Below are positions 26,100-34,253 of a stretch of DNA of 64,000 bases, piece after piece. Made by a program: the position numbers and the translations under genes. Where the stretch lies: contig NZ_REFY01000007.1 in NCBI RefSeq assembly GCF_003841485.1, positions 124,001-188,000 on the forward strand, written 5' to 3'. The notes beneath the pieces were generated by a model that worked only from the letters and a program-made list of their open reading frames with translations, ran no database searches and was not told the origin of the DNA. Each line of letters opens with the position of its first letter. The first letter of the stretch is position 1. The DNA is from Natrarchaeobius halalkaliphilus (GTDB taxonomy: Archaea; Halobacteriota; Halobacteria; Halobacteriales; Natrialbaceae).

Positions 26100-27374
26100 T
26101 CACTCAACTCGTCCGTTATCAACACCGTCTTCGAATCCGCCAGCCAACCTATCGTCACGATCAGCTATCGGTTCACCAGCCGATTCGGTATCAGGTTCAG
26201 CCGAGGGGTCATCGACTGATCCGGTGGTGTGTTCGGCCTCGTGTTCGGTATTCGACGCATCCTCGAGTGAGTCGGGATTCCGTTCCGGCGTCGCGATCGC
26301 CGCGATGTATCTCAGGCTTCGCCTGTGAGCGTTCGTCCCGAGTGGCGAGTGCGTATCGAGGTCGTCGGCGGGCGAAACCGACTCGTCACCGAACCCGTTC
26401 AACAGCGACTGGAGGTACGTCTCGACGGGAGGTGAAATCCACCCGACCGTCTCGTAGTAGGCGATCGTCCGAGACGCACCGTCGATACCGGCCGACTCCA
26501 CCAGGAACTCGATCCACTGCAGCGTCGTTATCTCCGCTCCGTTCTGGGCGGGGTGGCGGACCAGATACGGCGGCTCACCGATCTCGCCGTTGACCGCGTC
26601 CTCGAGATCGTCCGCAACGGCGGCAGCCGTCTCATCGGTCGTGAGGCCATCCGCCCCGTCACCGAGTGGATCGTCGTCTTCGATCCCGGTCGAGGGATCG
26701 AGCGGATCGTCATCGTCACCGAGCGGATCGTCATCCGCCTCGAGGGCGTCGTCATCGTCGGGATCATCGTCGTCCGGTGCCAGGAAGTCGTCGAGTTCGT
26801 CTTCGGCTGTCTTGTCGTCCATAGCTTCGTCGTCGGGTTCTGAATCGAGTTCATCCTCGCCGTCGAGTTCGGAGAACGGGTCCTCATCGAGATCGTCGAT
26901 ATCGTCGTCCGACTCGATGTCATCGGCGAGGAAATCCGTCGCCTCGGCGTCCGCGATTTCGGGATCGATTTCGTCCGCCGGATCATCGCTCGCGCCGAAG
27001 CCACCCTGTTCGGTCGCAGTTTCGAACGCGTTGCCGATCTCCTGGTCGCCCACGAACGGGTTGATGCCGTGGGTGACGATTTCGTAGAGATCGACGAGCT
27101 TGTCGACGTTTCGTTCCACCGTCGAGATCGAGTCGCTGATCTTCTCGTTCTCGCCGCGAACGGTTTCGACTTTGTTTCCGAGCGAATCGATCTCCTTTTC
27201 GACCTCGTCGAGTCGGTAATTGAGCTCGTCGTCGTCCGATCCGCCGTCGTCGTCGCCAAATCCGAGATCGTCGCCCAACAGGCCGTCATCACCACCACCG
27301 AGGAGATCGTCGCCCCCGTCATCGGCGTCGTCTTCGTCGTCGGCCCCGAGTCCGCTGAATAGTAGGAATGTCAT
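26100..27374 (-). CDS. arlD: Archaellum cytosolic ring protein ArlD (FlaD/E type)
   Basis: A 424-residue acidic protein. The start MTFLLFSGLGADDEDD lies 13 bases after arlG; the longer frame to 27446 would overlap arlG. Residues about 45-100 form a coiled coil ending with IVTHGINPFV, a block also present in ArlCE. An Asp/Glu-rich tract follows, then an ArlD/E domain at about 268-330 (WIEFLVESAGIDGASRTIAY). The shared blocks show that this gene and arlCE are paralogues. Together they should build the signal-receiving ring of the motor. The symbol D rather than E is by analogy with other haloarchaea. Confidence 0.85.
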   Translation of the reverse strand: MTFLLFSGLGADDEDDADDGGDDLLGGGDDGLLGDDLGFGDDDGGSDDDELNYRLDEVEKEIDSLGNKVETVRGENEKISDSISTVERNVDKLVDLYEIVTHGINPFVGDQEIGNAFETATEQGGFGASDDPADEIDPEIADAEATDFLADDIESDDDIDDLDEDPFSELDGEDELDSEPDDEAMDDKTAEDELDDFLAPDDDDPDDDDALEADDDPLGDDDDPLDPSTGIEDDDPLGDGADGLTTDETAAAVADDLEDAVNGEIGEPPYLVRHPAQNGAEITTLQWIEFLVESAGIDGASRTIAYYETVGWISPPVETYLQSLLNGFGDESVSPADDLDTHSPLGTNAHRRSLRYIAAIATPERNPDSLEDASNTEHEAEHTTGSVDDPSAEPDTESAGEPIADRDDRLAGGFEDGVDNGRVE

Positions 27375-27387
27375 GGTCAGTGTCGTC

Positions 27388-27876
27388 TCAATCGTCTGCC
27401 CCGTCTTCGGCGTCCCAGTAAAACCGAATCGTGTCCTCGTTTCCACTGGCGATGACCGTCACAGCAGTATCGCCGTCGACGTTCTGGTCCGCGATTTCGA
27501 TCGCGACAACGCCGCCCGGTTCCCAGACAGTACTGTCGACGTCGACGCGTTCGACGGTTACGTCGGCGGACGAGACGTACGAACTGTCGACCAGAATATC
27601 GACGGTACTCGAGTCAGCCTCGAGTTCCGCGTTTCCGATGTTTTTGACCAGTACGGTGAGGGTTTGGACGTCGTCGTCGTCGACGATGGCATCGGATCGA
27701 GAGGCGTCGCTGATGATCGCGATTTCGGTTTCGATCTCGTCTGCGACCGACGTCCCGCGGGTCTCGATCGAGTCGCTTACCTGTCCGACCTCCATGATCA
27801 CCGTCCCGGCGACGGCAGATGCGAGCACCAGACTTCCGATGAACATGATCATGTGAGCGGCCGAAACGCTCGCCAT
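27388..27876 (-). CDS. arlG: Archaellum pseudoperiplasmic protein ArlG (FlaG)
   Basis: A 162-residue protein with an N-terminal membrane helix (MIMFIGSLVLASAVAGTVIM) and a beta-rich outer domain (TLTVLVKNIGNAELE, VDSTVWEPGGVVAIEI). ArlG and ArlF interact with the S-layer and form part of the stator. It begins directly before the arlF stop codon, with no gap, so the two are translationally coupled. Confidence 0.9.
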   Translation of the reverse strand: MASVSAAHMIMFIGSLVLASAVAGTVIMEVGQVSDSIETRGTSVADEIETEIAIISDASRSDAIVDDDDVQTLTVLVKNIGNAELEADSSTVDILVDSSYVSSADVTVERVDVDSTVWEPGGVVAIEIADQNVDGDTAVTVIASGNEDTIRFYWDAEDGADD

Positions 27877-28374
27877 CTACGCTCCCGCCTCCGTGATCGT
27901 CGCCGCGTCAGCGATCCCGTGCTCGGTCGTGATCCGGACGCGGTCGCCGTCGCCCGTGATCACCGTGTCGAGGTCGTCGTCGTGAATCTCGACTTCGAGG
28001 TGAGAGCCGGACGACCAGATATCGCTGCTCGGGCGATCGGTCTCGCCGTCGACAATCGTCGTCTCGGCGTCGCTCCCGTGGACCGGGTAGTACTCTCCGT
28101 TGACGACCACGTCGGTTTTGCCGACGGACAGCGACGATGCGCCCGCGTTCGTGACGTTGACGGTTGCGTTCGCCTCCGCGTCCGTGTCGGTGACGTTCTC
28201 GAACGACTCGATCGTGATCGCCGTGTTCTGTTGATCCCTGAGCTGTTCGCTCTGGGTGGAAAACGCCTCGCCGGTCGCGGCACCGACGTTGAATACCGTG
28301 GGGACGATGACGCTCATGGCCACGAGAACGCCGATGAGTATGACCAGAACAGCGCCGCTCGTACTGAACCCCAT
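27877..28374 (-). CDS. arlF: Archaellum stator protein ArlF (FlaF)
   Basis: A 165-residue protein starting MGFSTSGAVLVILIGVLVAM, a signal-anchor helix, then a beta-sandwich domain (TVNVTNAGASSLSVGKTDVV, VVNGEYYPV) that binds the S-layer in this family. The open frame continues upstream to 28431, but the added residues are polar and lack similarity; the anchor helix begins at the chosen Met. It is paired with arlG and lies 173 bases after the second archaellin gene. Confidence 0.9.
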   Translation of the reverse strand: MGFSTSGAVLVILIGVLVAMSVIVPTVFNVGAATGEAFSTQSEQLRDQQNTAITIESFENVTDTDAEANATVNVTNAGASSLSVGKTDVVVNGEYYPVHGSDAETTIVDGETDRPSSDIWSSGSHLEVEIHDDDLDTVITGDGDRVRITTEHGIADAATITEAGA

Positions 28375-28520
28375 TCTCGAGTCGAGATGAGGGATGGGAC
28401 GCTCAAAAGCGTGCCGGCCACGAGAGTCCACGCATGACAGGTAGTATCACAGTCGAGGGGGTTCGAGTAAACCGATACAGCGAACTCCGAAGAACGATCT
28501 CTCTCAGGGGCTCACCGTTG

Positions 28521-28534
28521 AAATAATATAAAGG
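28521..28534 (-). promoter_or_regulatory. Possible internal promoter ahead of arlF-arlG-arlD
   Basis: On the minus strand CTTTATATTATTT lies between the second archaellin stop and arlF. A TATA box here would give a leader of over 100 bases. It could instead mark the archaellin transcript end, so the call is weak. Confidence 0.35.
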
Positions 28535-28547
28535 GTCGTCGTCGGGG

Positions 28548-29195
28548 TTACAGTCGAACCGCTTCACCTTCGTCGGTGAAGAGGTCCGGTGCGCGCAGTT
28601 CGACTTCAGTGGTTGCACCGGAGGGTGAAACGATAGCCAGCGACGACTCGTCACCCTGTCCGAAGGTCACAGCAGGATCATCTGAATCACCAAACGGCGT
28701 TGCTTCTGGGTTCAGGATGATCGTGAACTCGTTGTTTTCGTCGCCGAGAACTGCACTGTCAGAGTCGACGTACTGGTTCGACTCATTTATGACGGCGAAG
28801 GTTTCATTGAGTTCGGTTGCATTAGCTGGATCACCATCGTCAACGGACTCGTTCAGCACCAGATTTGCCTGCCCGTTGGGACCGACAGCCTGGATGATGG
28901 TCTGATTGAGATCAATATCTGATGCCCCCGCTGCTCCAGTTACAGTGAGGTTAATCGAACTGAGGTTCGACGGGTCCTCACTATCTTCAACGATACCGAC
29001 CTCACTCACGACGTCGATCCGCTCGGACACCAGATCCGTGCTCTCTTCACCGGTCGCTTCTGCTTGCGTTTGCAAGAAGCCAGCCGTGTTGATGAGAACT
29101 CCAGCCGCGATCGCAGCGACCAGCACCATCGCGATGAACACGATGAGCGTACCGATTCCCACCTGACCGCGGTCAGTGGATTCATCTACGAACAT
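28548..29195 (-). CDS. arlA: Archaellin (major filament subunit), second gene
   Basis: A 215-residue archaellin. The class III signal [10 protein letters not shown] is cut before [10 protein letters not shown] by the prepilin-type peptidase, exposing the hydrophobic helix that builds the filament core. The rest is a beta-rich outer domain with N-x-S/T sequons (for example in the [12 protein letters not shown] block) that could be N-glycosylated. The first 50 residues are nearly identical to the neighbouring archaellin, and two bases separate the genes, so they arose by duplication and are co-transcribed. Confidence 0.95.
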   Translation of the reverse strand: MFVDESTDRGQVGIGTLIVFIAMVLVAAIAAGVLINTAGFLQTQAEATGEESTDLVSERIDVVSEVGIVEDSEDPSNLSSINLTVTGAAGASDIDLNQTIIQAVGPNGQANLVLNESVDDGDPANATELNETFAVINESNQYVDSDSAVLGDENNEFTIILNPEATPFGDSDDPAVTFGQGDESSLAIVSPSGATTEVELRAPDLFTDEGEAVRL

Positions 29196-29197
29196 TG

Positions 29198-29764
29198 TTA
29201 TAGCCTCACCGAATCGTCATCAGATGTAATCGTAGTCGGAACTCGGAGCTCCGTCTGCGTCGTCGCGCCTGCGGCCGTCGTGAAGCTCACTGTTAACCGA
29301 TCACCCTCATCCAACTCTTCGTATACTTCATTGAGCTGGAAGGTAACTTCGGCGCGATCGCTATTACTCGTCAGAACGGGGTTTTCCTCATCCGCTATGC
29401 CCTGAATGTTACTGATCGAGATGTTGTCGTGCTGAAGCGACATCGTCTCTTCGCCAGCACTACCGATGAGTTGCGCTGTCGTCTGATTGAGAGCGATCGG
29501 ATCCGAGCCAGGCGCCATCGCCATCGTGAACGTCACGTTATCGATGGTCTGTGTCTCAGTGACGTTCCCCGACGAACTCACGATGTCGAGTCGATCACTC
29601 ACTTGCTGCGTCGATTCCTCACCGGTGGCTTCTGCCTGCGTCTGCAGCACGCCAGCGGTGTTGATTAGTACACCTGCGGCGATCGCGGCGACCAGCACCA
29701 TCGCGATGAACACGATGAGCGTGCCGATCCCCACCTGACCGCGGTTTTCATTATCTTCGAACAT
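29198..29764 (-). CDS. arlA: Archaellin (major filament subunit), first gene
   Basis: A 188-residue archaellin with the class III signal MFEDNENRG cut before [10 protein letters not shown]. It is the first gene of the archaellum operon. The outer domain is shorter than in its paralogue and also carries sequons ([17 protein letters not shown]). The ATG lies about 50 bases after a TATA-like TTTAATAAC (near 29817-29826, minus strand), giving a short leader. Confidence 0.95.
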   Translation of the reverse strand: MFEDNENRGQVGIGTLIVFIAMVLVAAIAAGVLINTAGVLQTQAEATGEESTQQVSDRLDIVSSSGNVTETQTIDNVTFTMAMAPGSDPIALNQTTAQLIGSAGEETMSLQHDNISISNIQGIADEENPVLTSNSDRAEVTFQLNEVYEELDEGDRLTVSFTTAAGATTQTELRVPTTITSDDDSVRL

Positions 29765-29816
29765 GTGTTAGGGGTTACACCCGCGTTGCGGGCTCGTCCT
29801 ATACTCTAAATTACCC

Positions 29817-29826
29817 GTTATTAAAC
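29817..29826 (-). promoter_or_regulatory. Candidate TATA box of the archaellin operon
   Basis: GTTTAATAAC on the minus strand lies about 55 bases upstream of the first archaellin ATG. No stronger box is seen nearer the start. The 329-base gap 29765-30093 has no gene. Confidence 0.45.
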
Positions 29827-30012
29827 CTGAGCCAGTATTTTCAAGTATGGGAACGGAGTTTCGGACGGTCTACTCGTCTCGAGGGGGCGCCTAATCTGAA
29901 CGCCTCGCGTGCGTATGCGGGTGACTACCGGACCACCCCCCAATCGATCCACGATCAGATTCTGTCGATACATCATTCGGCCAGAATATATATTACCGAT
30001 GAACCCTCGAGT

Positions 30013-30032
30013 CGTTTTCACGAGTGAAAACG
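30013..30032. promoter_or_regulatory. 20-base palindrome between archaellin operon and HTH gene
   Basis: Arms CGTTTTCAC and GTGAAAACG pair perfectly over 9 bp with a two-base centre. It lies 62 bases before the ATG of a winged-helix regulator and about 190 bases upstream of the archaellin promoter. The size and symmetry suit a dimeric HTH repressor site. Confidence 0.5.
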
Positions 30033-30093
30033 GGCCGAATCAGCGGAGTAGGCGGTCAGTACGGTTTAGTGCCTCCGGGTTCTCTACGCGGAC

Positions 30094-30453
30094 ATGGATC
30101 CGACCGAGGTACTGGGAAGCCTGGGTAAAAAATACAGCCCCGACATTCTGCGTTCGGCCGACGAACCAAAGTCGGCCCAGGAACTGAGCGACGAACTCGA
30201 GATACCCGTGACGACGAGTTATCGGCGCGTCGAGACGCTCAACGAACTCGGCCTCCTCGAGGACGACGAAGACGTGAGCGGGTTCGGAGAGACTGGCCAG
30301 AGCCAGACGCTCTATCACCGCAACGTCGAGGAGATCGTGATACGCTTCGAGGACGATTCCATAGAGATCGAATCGAAAGAGCGCGAGCGGACCGACCAGC
30401 CCCTCAGTAGCGTCTGGGAGGACCTCAGTCGAAGCGTCGGCGGGGATGATTGA
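30094..30453 (+). CDS. Winged helix-turn-helix (ArsR-like) regulator
   Basis: A 119-residue DNA-binding protein. MDPTEVLGSLGKKYSPDILR leads into a winged helix (SAQELSDELEIPVTTSYRRV is the recognition region), followed by a wing and an acidic helical tail. Its position, divergent from the archaellin operon with a palindrome in between, suggests local control of motility genes or of itself. It overlaps or abuts the next gene, which encodes a small membrane protein; haloarchaea often pair such an HTH gene with a membrane partner. Confidence 0.85.
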   Translation: MDPTEVLGSLGKKYSPDILRSADEPKSAQELSDELEIPVTTSYRRVETLNELGLLEDDEDVSGFGETGQSQTLYHRNVEEIVIRFEDDSIEIESKERERTDQPLSSVWEDLSRSVGGDD

Positions 30454-30733
30454 GATGGAACCCGTGGAAATACTGTACGCCGTCTTCAGCGTCACGTTGA
30501 TCACGTCGGGTCTCGTGATGGCCGGAATGGCCGTCCAGGCGTACGCAGAGACGCAGCGAACGTCGATGATCTACCTCTCGATCGGGTTTACGCTGATCGT
30601 CGCCGCCGCCTCCGCGACCACTATCAGCGCCTTCGTGAGCGGATTCCAGCACCCGCGGACGCTGCTGACGGTCAACTACTTCGTCACGACGCTCGGTTTC
30701 GTCGCGGTGATTTTGAGCCTGTACGCCGAGTGA
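30446..30733 (+). CDS. Three-helix membrane protein paired with the HTH regulator
   Basis: A 95-residue protein with three hydrophobic helices (about 8-28, 38-60 and 72-92) and almost no loops. A Met at codon 4 (30455) is an equally good start and would sit two bases after the regulator stop; the earlier ATG overlaps it by 8 bases. It resembles the haloarchaeal DUF7521 type from memory. Pairing with a winged-helix protein suggests a membrane-linked sensor or anti-regulator, which is inference. Confidence 0.75.
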   Translation: MIEMEPVEILYAVFSVTLITSGLVMAGMAVQAYAETQRTSMIYLSIGFTLIVAAASATTISAFVSGFQHPRTLLTVNYFVTTLGFVAVILSLYAE

Positions 30734-30837
30734 CATCCGCCTCGCCGTTCACAGTCGACGTCGAAACCGAACCGCAGTCGGTCGGTCCCGAATCGATGGC
30801 CGGGAAGCTTATTTTACGCTCACCCCGATATGCCGAT

Positions 30838-31032
30838 ATGGACATCATCGACGGGACCAAAATCGAGTGTGCACGCTGTGACGAAGTGACCTCACTGGAC
30901 GACGTCAACGTTCTGGGCAAGGAGAACAATCGGTCGTACGCCAAGCCGCTGTGTGACGACTGTCTCAAGAAGGTCGGCGTACCGAAGGGGTACGAACTCG
31001 AGCGCGACGTGAGCTACCTGAAAAGCGAGTAG
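30838..31032 (+). CDS. Small zinc-ribbon protein
   Basis: A 64-residue protein starting MDIIDGTKIECARCDE. Two CxxC pairs (CARC near residues 11-14 and CDDC near 39-42) form a treble-clef or ribbon zinc site. The ATG was chosen because a TATA box (CTTATTTTAC, 30808-30817) lies 25 bases upstream; the open frame to 30730 is out of keeping with the motif. No enzymatic residues are visible. It may bind nucleic acid or a protein partner. Confidence 0.8.
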   Translation: MDIIDGTKIECARCDEVTSLDDVNVLGKENNRSYAKPLCDDCLKKVGVPKGYELERDVSYLKSE

Positions 31033-31080
31033 AGCGCCGTCGGTGCGTATTTTCGTCCGAGAGCTGTCAGAGATCGACGA

Positions 31081-31944
31081 TCACTTGTTGTTCATTGCTT
31101 CGCTCGCGATGTTCCGTCCGCGGGGCTTCAGTGCGACCTCACGGCGGACGCGGATCTCCTCTAGGACGTCGAGTTCAATCAGTCGCTCGTAAATCTCCTC
31201 GACGTCGTCCGTATCGATGTCGAGGAACTCGGGGACCTCGAAGGGGGACACGCCCGAGTAGATCGCCATCAACACCTCCTCTTCTTTCCCGGAGAGGTCG
31301 ATCTGGGAGGCGTTCTTCTCGGCCCCGCGATCGAGGACGGATTTCAAGACCGCACAGTTCTGGGGGGATCCGGAGAGGTAGGTCTGGACGCTCGAGCCGT
31401 TCTCCGTGTGTTCGGCCTCGACCACCGGCCGCTCCGAGGATCGTATCGTTCGTTCGTCGCTCTCGACCGTTCCGACGTCGTCGACCTCGATCTGAACGAG
31501 CTTGCCGTTTTCGACGGCGAAGTTCGCAACGCCGTCGTTGATCTTGACTCTGGCTTTGGTCCAGGAGGCATCCTGAACGACACCGCCTTTGACCGCAGGG
31601 TGTTTGATCAGAACGATCTCACCGTCGAGGATCGCCTTCTGTAACTCGAGTTCGAACGAGCTGACCTCCTCCATCGAGATGAGATAGACGTTTTGGCCGT
31701 AGTTGATGCTGATGTAGTTCGAAACCTTCGCGATCGTCTGATTGACGTCGTACCGGCCACGAATCGACTGGACCTTTGACAACGGAATCGTCGTCTTCCC
31801 ATCGCCACTGACGATTACCATTCGCTTGTTCGAAAGCACGATGCGACCGTTCGACCAGTTCGTATCCGACAGCTTTCGTCCCTCACGAACGACCTGGGTG
31901 AACTTACCGGTCACGTCCGCGAGTTTTTGCTCTGACTTGCTCAT
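31081..31944 (-). CDS. cheF: Archaeal chemotaxis adaptor CheF (copy 1)
   Basis: A 287-residue protein of the DUF439/CheF family. It links phosphorylated CheY to the ArlCDE ring of the archaellum. Blocks include GKFTQVVREGRKLSDTNWSN, RMVIVSGDGKTTIPLSKVQS and a C-terminal winged-helix-like part (LSGKEEEVLMAIYSGVSPFE). Its ATG overlaps the HEAT-repeat gene stop by four bases. A second copy lies at 48729-49604. Confidence 0.9.
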   Translation of the reverse strand: MSKSEQKLADVTGKFTQVVREGRKLSDTNWSNGRIVLSNKRMVIVSGDGKTTIPLSKVQSIRGRYDVNQTIAKVSNYISINYGQNVYLISMEEVSSFELELQKAILDGEIVLIKHPAVKGGVVQDASWTKARVKINDGVANFAVENGKLVQIEVDDVGTVESDERTIRSSERPVVEAEHTENGSSVQTYLSGSPQNCAVLKSVLDRGAEKNASQIDLSGKEEEVLMAIYSGVSPFEVPEFLDIDTDDVEEIYERLIELDVLEEIRVRREVALKPRGRNIASEAMNNK

Positions 31945-33203
31945 GCGAGATCACCGCTCGGCATCTCCATCCCCCCCAGTTTCGAGAGCGCGGAGAACCC
32001 GCGCTTTCTGAGACGATCGCTCTCGGTTCGCTCGACGAACTTCGAGAGTCGTTTCCGCGACCGATCTCCGCCGATCTTGCCGAGGACGAACAGCGCCTTG
32101 ACGCGCATCTCTTCGTCTTTGGTATCCGTTTCGACGAGTTTGATCAGCCGTTGTTCGAGACCGTCGCCGTCGAGCAACGCCAGACTCGTCGCCGCGAACT
32201 TCGACGTCATCTCGTCGTCGTCGGCAAGCGTCTCGATCAACGCGTCCTGGGCTTCGGTTCGGAACGCGTCATCGGCGATGCGTCCGAGCAACCAGGCAGC
32301 GTTTCGTCGCTGTGCCGTCTCCGTGCTTCGACCCAGAATCTCGATCAGCGGCTGGACGGAATCGCGTTCGTTCGCCTCCTCGAGTTCGTCGACGATCTTT
32401 TCACGGACCTGGTGGCTCGCGTTCGGTGGCGCTTCCGAAAGCAGTTGAACGAGCGAGAACATCGCGGTCCGACGGACCATCTCCGTCTCGTCACTCAGTG
32501 CGCCCGCGAGTATCTCGACGGCCTCGACGCTGCCGAGTCGTCCCAGCGCGTCGACGGCGATTCGGCGCAACACTTCGTCATCGTCGTCTGCAATCTCGAC
32601 CAGTTCGGCCAGCGCGTTTTGCGTTCCGATATCCGCGAGCGCGTAGGCGACTTCGACGCGAACGTCGTACTGATCCTCGTGGAGGTTTCGCGAGAGTGCC
32701 GGAACACACTCCGGTGATTCTACGCGCGCGAGCGCGCGTGCAACTCGTTTCCTAACCCGTGAATCGGGATCTTCGAGCCGAGCGACCAGTTGATTCAACA
32801 CGTTATCCTCACCGATCCTCCCCAGACCGGTGGCGGCTGCCATCCGGAGTTCCGCCTGCTCTGCGTTCAACCCACGTGCGAGTATCTGTGCTTTCTTCCA
32901 CTCGGCGACGTCGTCGATATCCTGTTCGGAGAGTTCACCGATAAACTGCTCTAGGGCATCCTGGCCGTACTGGTCCAGCGCATCGATGGCCGCCGCCCGG
33001 ACTCGCCCGTCGTCGTCGGCTTTCGATGCCTCGACGAGGGCGTCGACGACCTCGTCGTGAGAGAGATTGGTCCCACCGGTCTCCGACTCGAGACTGCCGA
33101 GAATCTCGGCCGAGCGCTTTCGAATATCGGGGTTCGAACTCTCTTCGAGATGCGTGATGAGCTTCTCGAATTCCGCATTTCGTTCGAGTTTAAATAGCGT
33201 CAT
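31941..33203 (-). CDS. HEAT-repeat protein of the archaeal chemotaxis-archaellum interface
   Basis: A 420-residue alpha-solenoid built from about 12 HEAT/PBS-type repeats of roughly 31 residues (for example RVRAAAIDALDQYGQDALEQ, LRMAAATGLGRIGEDNVLNQ and VRVEVAYALADIGTQNALAE). In Halobacterium a HEAT-repeat protein works with two CheF proteins and CheY in switching the archaellum motor; the ATGA overlap with cheF here supports the same role. Shortly upstream, a minus-strand TATA-like AGTTATATATTCC (near 33266-33278) gives a leader of about 60 bases. Confidence 0.88.
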   Translation of the reverse strand: MTLFKLERNAEFEKLITHLEESSNPDIRKRSAEILGSLESETGGTNLSHDEVVDALVEASKADDDGRVRAAAIDALDQYGQDALEQFIGELSEQDIDDVAEWKKAQILARGLNAEQAELRMAAATGLGRIGEDNVLNQLVARLEDPDSRVRKRVARALARVESPECVPALSRNLHEDQYDVRVEVAYALADIGTQNALAELVEIADDDDEVLRRIAVDALGRLGSVEAVEILAGALSDETEMVRRTAMFSLVQLLSEAPPNASHQVREKIVDELEEANERDSVQPLIEILGRSTETAQRRNAAWLLGRIADDAFRTEAQDALIETLADDDEMTSKFAATSLALLDGDGLEQRLIKLVETDTKDEEMRVKALFVLGKIGGDRSRKRLSKFVERTESDRLRKRGFSALSKLGGMEMPSGDLA

Positions 33204-33353
33204 TCGTGCGAGATCACCTGACTACCGTCCTCTCCCCCCGCGTTCGATTCGGACATAGCGTGAAAGGAATATATAACTGTCCCGTCCGACAGTCGCCGCG
33301 GTTGCGTTCGGTGTACGGATCGGGGCTCATCACTCGGGAGTAGCCAGGTCATC

Positions 33354-33938
33354 TCACTGATCAGTACTGTCCTCGGGAAGGTCGTATCGATCGGAGTCGC
33401 CCTCGTACACCATCGTATCCACGATGGCGTTCCACACGTCGATCGGCCCCGCATCACCGGCGAGGTCGTCCTCGGCCCACTCCGAATTGACGCCCCACCC
33501 ATCGACCTGTTCGTCGAATCCGTCGGTCACTTCCGTGTACATGTGACTGACGTCCGAGCCGCGGGCAACGAGTTCGTCCCGAAAGAGGACGTAGATCTGG
33601 GCGATCTCGTCGTCGGACTCGTCTCGCGTCTCCGCATCCGATTCGTAGAACAGGATCAGATCGTCGTCGTCGGTGTCGTGGTAGAGTTCGTCGACGGTGA
33701 TCCCAGCGTCCTCGAGATGGTAGTAAAATTCGCCGTAGGTGGGCACGTGGTTGCCATCGTCCTCGGAGTCAGTGCCGTCGTCCGGCTCGGTGGGTTCGAT
33801 TTCGGTTCGACTCCCACCGATGCTCTGGATCGAATCGAGACAGCCTGCCGTCGTCCCGAGCGAGACAGTGCCCGCGACCGCGAGTGCCCGCCTCCGAGTT
33901 AGTTGCGCCCCTCGCTTCGTGTTCCCGGGTTCTGCCAT
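33354..33938 (-). CDS. Predicted Tat-exported lipoprotein, function unknown
   Basis: A 194-residue protein. The signal is RRRALAVAGTVSLGTTAGC, a twin-arginine motif with a lipobox Cys near residue 33. The mature part is acidic: a Glu/Asp/Thr linker then a domain with YGEFYYHLEDAGITVDELYH and MYTEVTDGFDEQVDGWGVNS. I do not recognise the domain. The start was moved to 33938 because the frame upstream (to 34106) lacks the signal context. It lies divergent from the surface protein gene. Confidence 0.75.
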   Translation of the reverse strand: MAEPGNTKRGAQLTRRRALAVAGTVSLGTTAGCLDSIQSIGGSRTEIEPTEPDDGTDSEDDGNHVPTYGEFYYHLEDAGITVDELYHDTDDDDLILFYESDAETRDESDDEIAQIYVLFRDELVARGSDVSHMYTEVTDGFDEQVDGWGVNSEWAEDDLAGDAGPIDVWNAIVDTMVYEGDSDRYDLPEDSTDQ

Positions 33939-34253
33939 CCTACCGGATCCGTCGCACCAGTAGGTGAAAAACGCGTCGGCCGCACCAACCACTCGAGGGA
34001 CGACGAACGAATCGAAGTAAATCAGGGAGAGAAATCGAACAGAATGTCGTCGACGAACTGAAGCGGACATGATAGACGGACCGAAGCGGAGACGGTGGGA
34101 CTCCATCGCTGTTAAAAGGTGGTGATCGACGGGCCGGCAATATCATATAACAGGATTCCTTACTGGACAACATCTGGTCACGATCGAAACCAACGACGAG
34201 ACAATGAAGGAGCAACTACGGCAACGCGGTTCGGCGTCAGGGGATCGAATGGT
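33939..34253. other. Divergent gap between lipoprotein and surface protein genes
   Basis: A 315-base gap. Plus-strand AATATCATATAACA at 34140-34153 is a TATA-like candidate for the surface protein gene, which would give a leader of about 80 bases. No gene is supported. Confidence 0.4.

Noticed and set aside
25946-26158. 70-residue minus-strand frame overlapping the end of arlD
   Set aside because: It overlaps real coding sequence, lacks a start signal and has no coherent features.
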